Assembly: GCF_004362145.1 (NCBI RefSeq)
Contig: NZ_SNXC01000011.1
Coordinates: 236,438-300,437 of the forward strand
Direction of reading: 5' to 3'
Length of the DNA: 64,000 nucleotides
Source of the DNA: Marinomonas balearica
GTDB lineage: Bacteria; Pseudomonadota; Gammaproteobacteria; Pseudomonadales; Marinomonadaceae
In this document: positions 63,297 to 64,000 of the stretch, piece after piece
Numbering within the stretch: the first letter of the stretch is position 1
Layout: the number at the start of each line of letters is the position of its first letter
The notes under the pieces: generated by a model
The model's input: the letters and a program-made list of their open reading frames with translations, nothing else
Told to the model about the DNA's origin: nothing
Databases searched by the model: none
Translations under genes and position numbers: made by a program

Positions 63297-64000
63297 ATGG
63301 GTAAGACTCAATGGCGTCAAGTTGATGGCGTCGTTTTATTAAATAAGCCTTTAGGCTTGAGCTCGAATCAGGCATTGCAAAAAGTGCGTCGATTATATCG
63401 AGCTGCAAAAGCTGGGCATACTGGCGCGCTTGACCCTCTTGCAACCGGTATGTTGCCTTTGTGTTTAGGAGAGGCGACAAAGTTTTCACAGTTTCTACTG
63501 GATGCAGATAAACGATACGTTACCTGTATTGAATTAGGGGTGAGAACAACGACTGGTGATAAGGAAGGAGAGGTTCTAAGTAATGAGCCTGTCCCTGTGC
63601 TTTCTGACGGTGAACTTGATGTTCTTCTTGACCGTTTTAGAGGTGATATTACCCAAGTGCCTCCGATGTATTCCGCATTGAAGTACGAAGGTAAGCCTCT
63701 TTATGAATATGCTCGTCAAGGGATTACAATCGAGAGAAAGTCTCGCCTCGTTACAATTCGCAGTTTAACGGTTCTTGAGCGAACGAATGATACCTTGACG
63801 CTAGATATTACGTGCTCGAAAGGTACTTATATCAGAACCATAGGCGAAGACATCGGAGAAGCATTAGGTTGTGGTGCACATTTAAAGACGTTGCACCGTG
63901 TCTCTACGGCTGGGTATAACCCTAAAGATATGTTGACGCTTGAGGAATTTGAGGCGTTACTTGACTCTGGTGAGGCGACTCTAGATAAGCGTTTAATGCC
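63297..64000 (+). CDS. truB: tRNA pseudouridine(55) synthase (3' end outside window)
   Basis: Makes the pseudouridine at position 55 in the T loop of tRNAs. Translation from the ATG gives [20 protein letters not shown], the active-site [12 protein letters not shown] with the catalytic Asp, [35 protein letters not shown] and [16 protein letters not shown]; 234 codons remain open to the window edge, so only the C-terminal part is missing. It follows rbfA after ten bases, as is usual. Confidence 0.95.
   Translation, partial: MGKTQWRQVDGVVLLNKPLGLSSNQALQKVRRLYRAAKAGHTGALDPLATGMLPLCLGEATKFSQFLLDADKRYVTCIELGVRTTTGDKEGEVLSNEPVPVLSDGELDVLLDRFRGDITQVPPMYSALKYEGKPLYEYARQGITIERKSRLVTIRSLTVLERTNDTLTLDITCSKGTYIRTIGEDIGEALGCGAHLKTLHRVSTAGYNPKDMLTLEEFEALLDSGEATLDKRLM

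Overview
The window reads as ordinary chromosome of a marine gammaproteobacterium, most likely an Oceanospirillales member close to Marinomonas. The reasons are moderate-to-low GC, the conserved block ftsH-folP-glmM-tpiA-secG-tRNA-Leu(GAG)-tRNA-fMet-rimP-nusA-infB-rbfA-truB, several Cache-type chemoreceptors, and both TRAP and tripartite tricarboxylate (TTT) carboxylate transporters. This assignment is inferred from gene content and protein flavour; no search was run.

Layout. 1-3.4 kb: the end of a polar amino-acid ABC importer wrapped around a zinc deacylase, with a convergent XRE regulator. 3.5-7.9 kb: an IS30-like transposase remnant, a YgeA-type racemase, a DUF3820 protein, and a LysR gene divergent from the glutathione-dependent formaldehyde pathway (frmA, fghA). 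8-11.5 kb: two paralogous chemoreceptors. 11.6-14.5 kb: an SDR, an alpha/beta hydrolase, a HlyU-family protein and an orphan. 15-20.3 kb: LysR | PrpF-type isomerase, TctC, and a fused TctA-TctB permease. 20.6-24.2 kb: a TRAP dctPQM operon whose DctM carries an unusual insertion. 24.4-28.6 kb: tmcA and a third chemoreceptor. 28.9-30.4 kb: small conserved proteins. 30.6-32.6 kb: a single-chain glycyl-tRNA synthetase followed by a decayed tandem copy of its own 3' end and terminator. 32.8-34.4 kb: a periplasmic molybdopterin-binding-fold protein plus a diguanylate cyclase. 34.6-43 kb: a CAU-anticodon tRNA, an RhlE-type helicase, a flavin monooxygenase, a DMT exporter and an RND efflux pair. 43-48 kb: a PhoD-like phosphatase and modABC. 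48-52 kb: prfC, erpA, an outer-membrane barrel, an orphan and yhbY. 52.4-64 kb: the housekeeping block, cut within truB.

How the genes work together. frmA and fghA oxidise the glutathione adduct of formaldehyde to formate. The PrpF/TTT and TRAP clusters point to import and isomerisation of tri- and dicarboxylates, fitting the chemoreceptors of a motile heterotroph. The first transporter probably brings in an acylated amino acid that its embedded deacylase cleaves. The right third combines cell-envelope precursor, folate, secretion and translation-initiation genes in the order known from Pseudomonas and E. coli, except that rlmE is missing upstream of ftsH.

Most notable: the tandem 3' duplication behind the alpha2-type GlyRS, the periplasmic-sensor/diguanylate-cyclase pair, the TctA-TctB fusion, the insertion inside DctM, the IS30 HTH fragment, and strong hairpins placed after the first gene of three operons. 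No CRISPR array, prophage or intact insertion sequence was seen.
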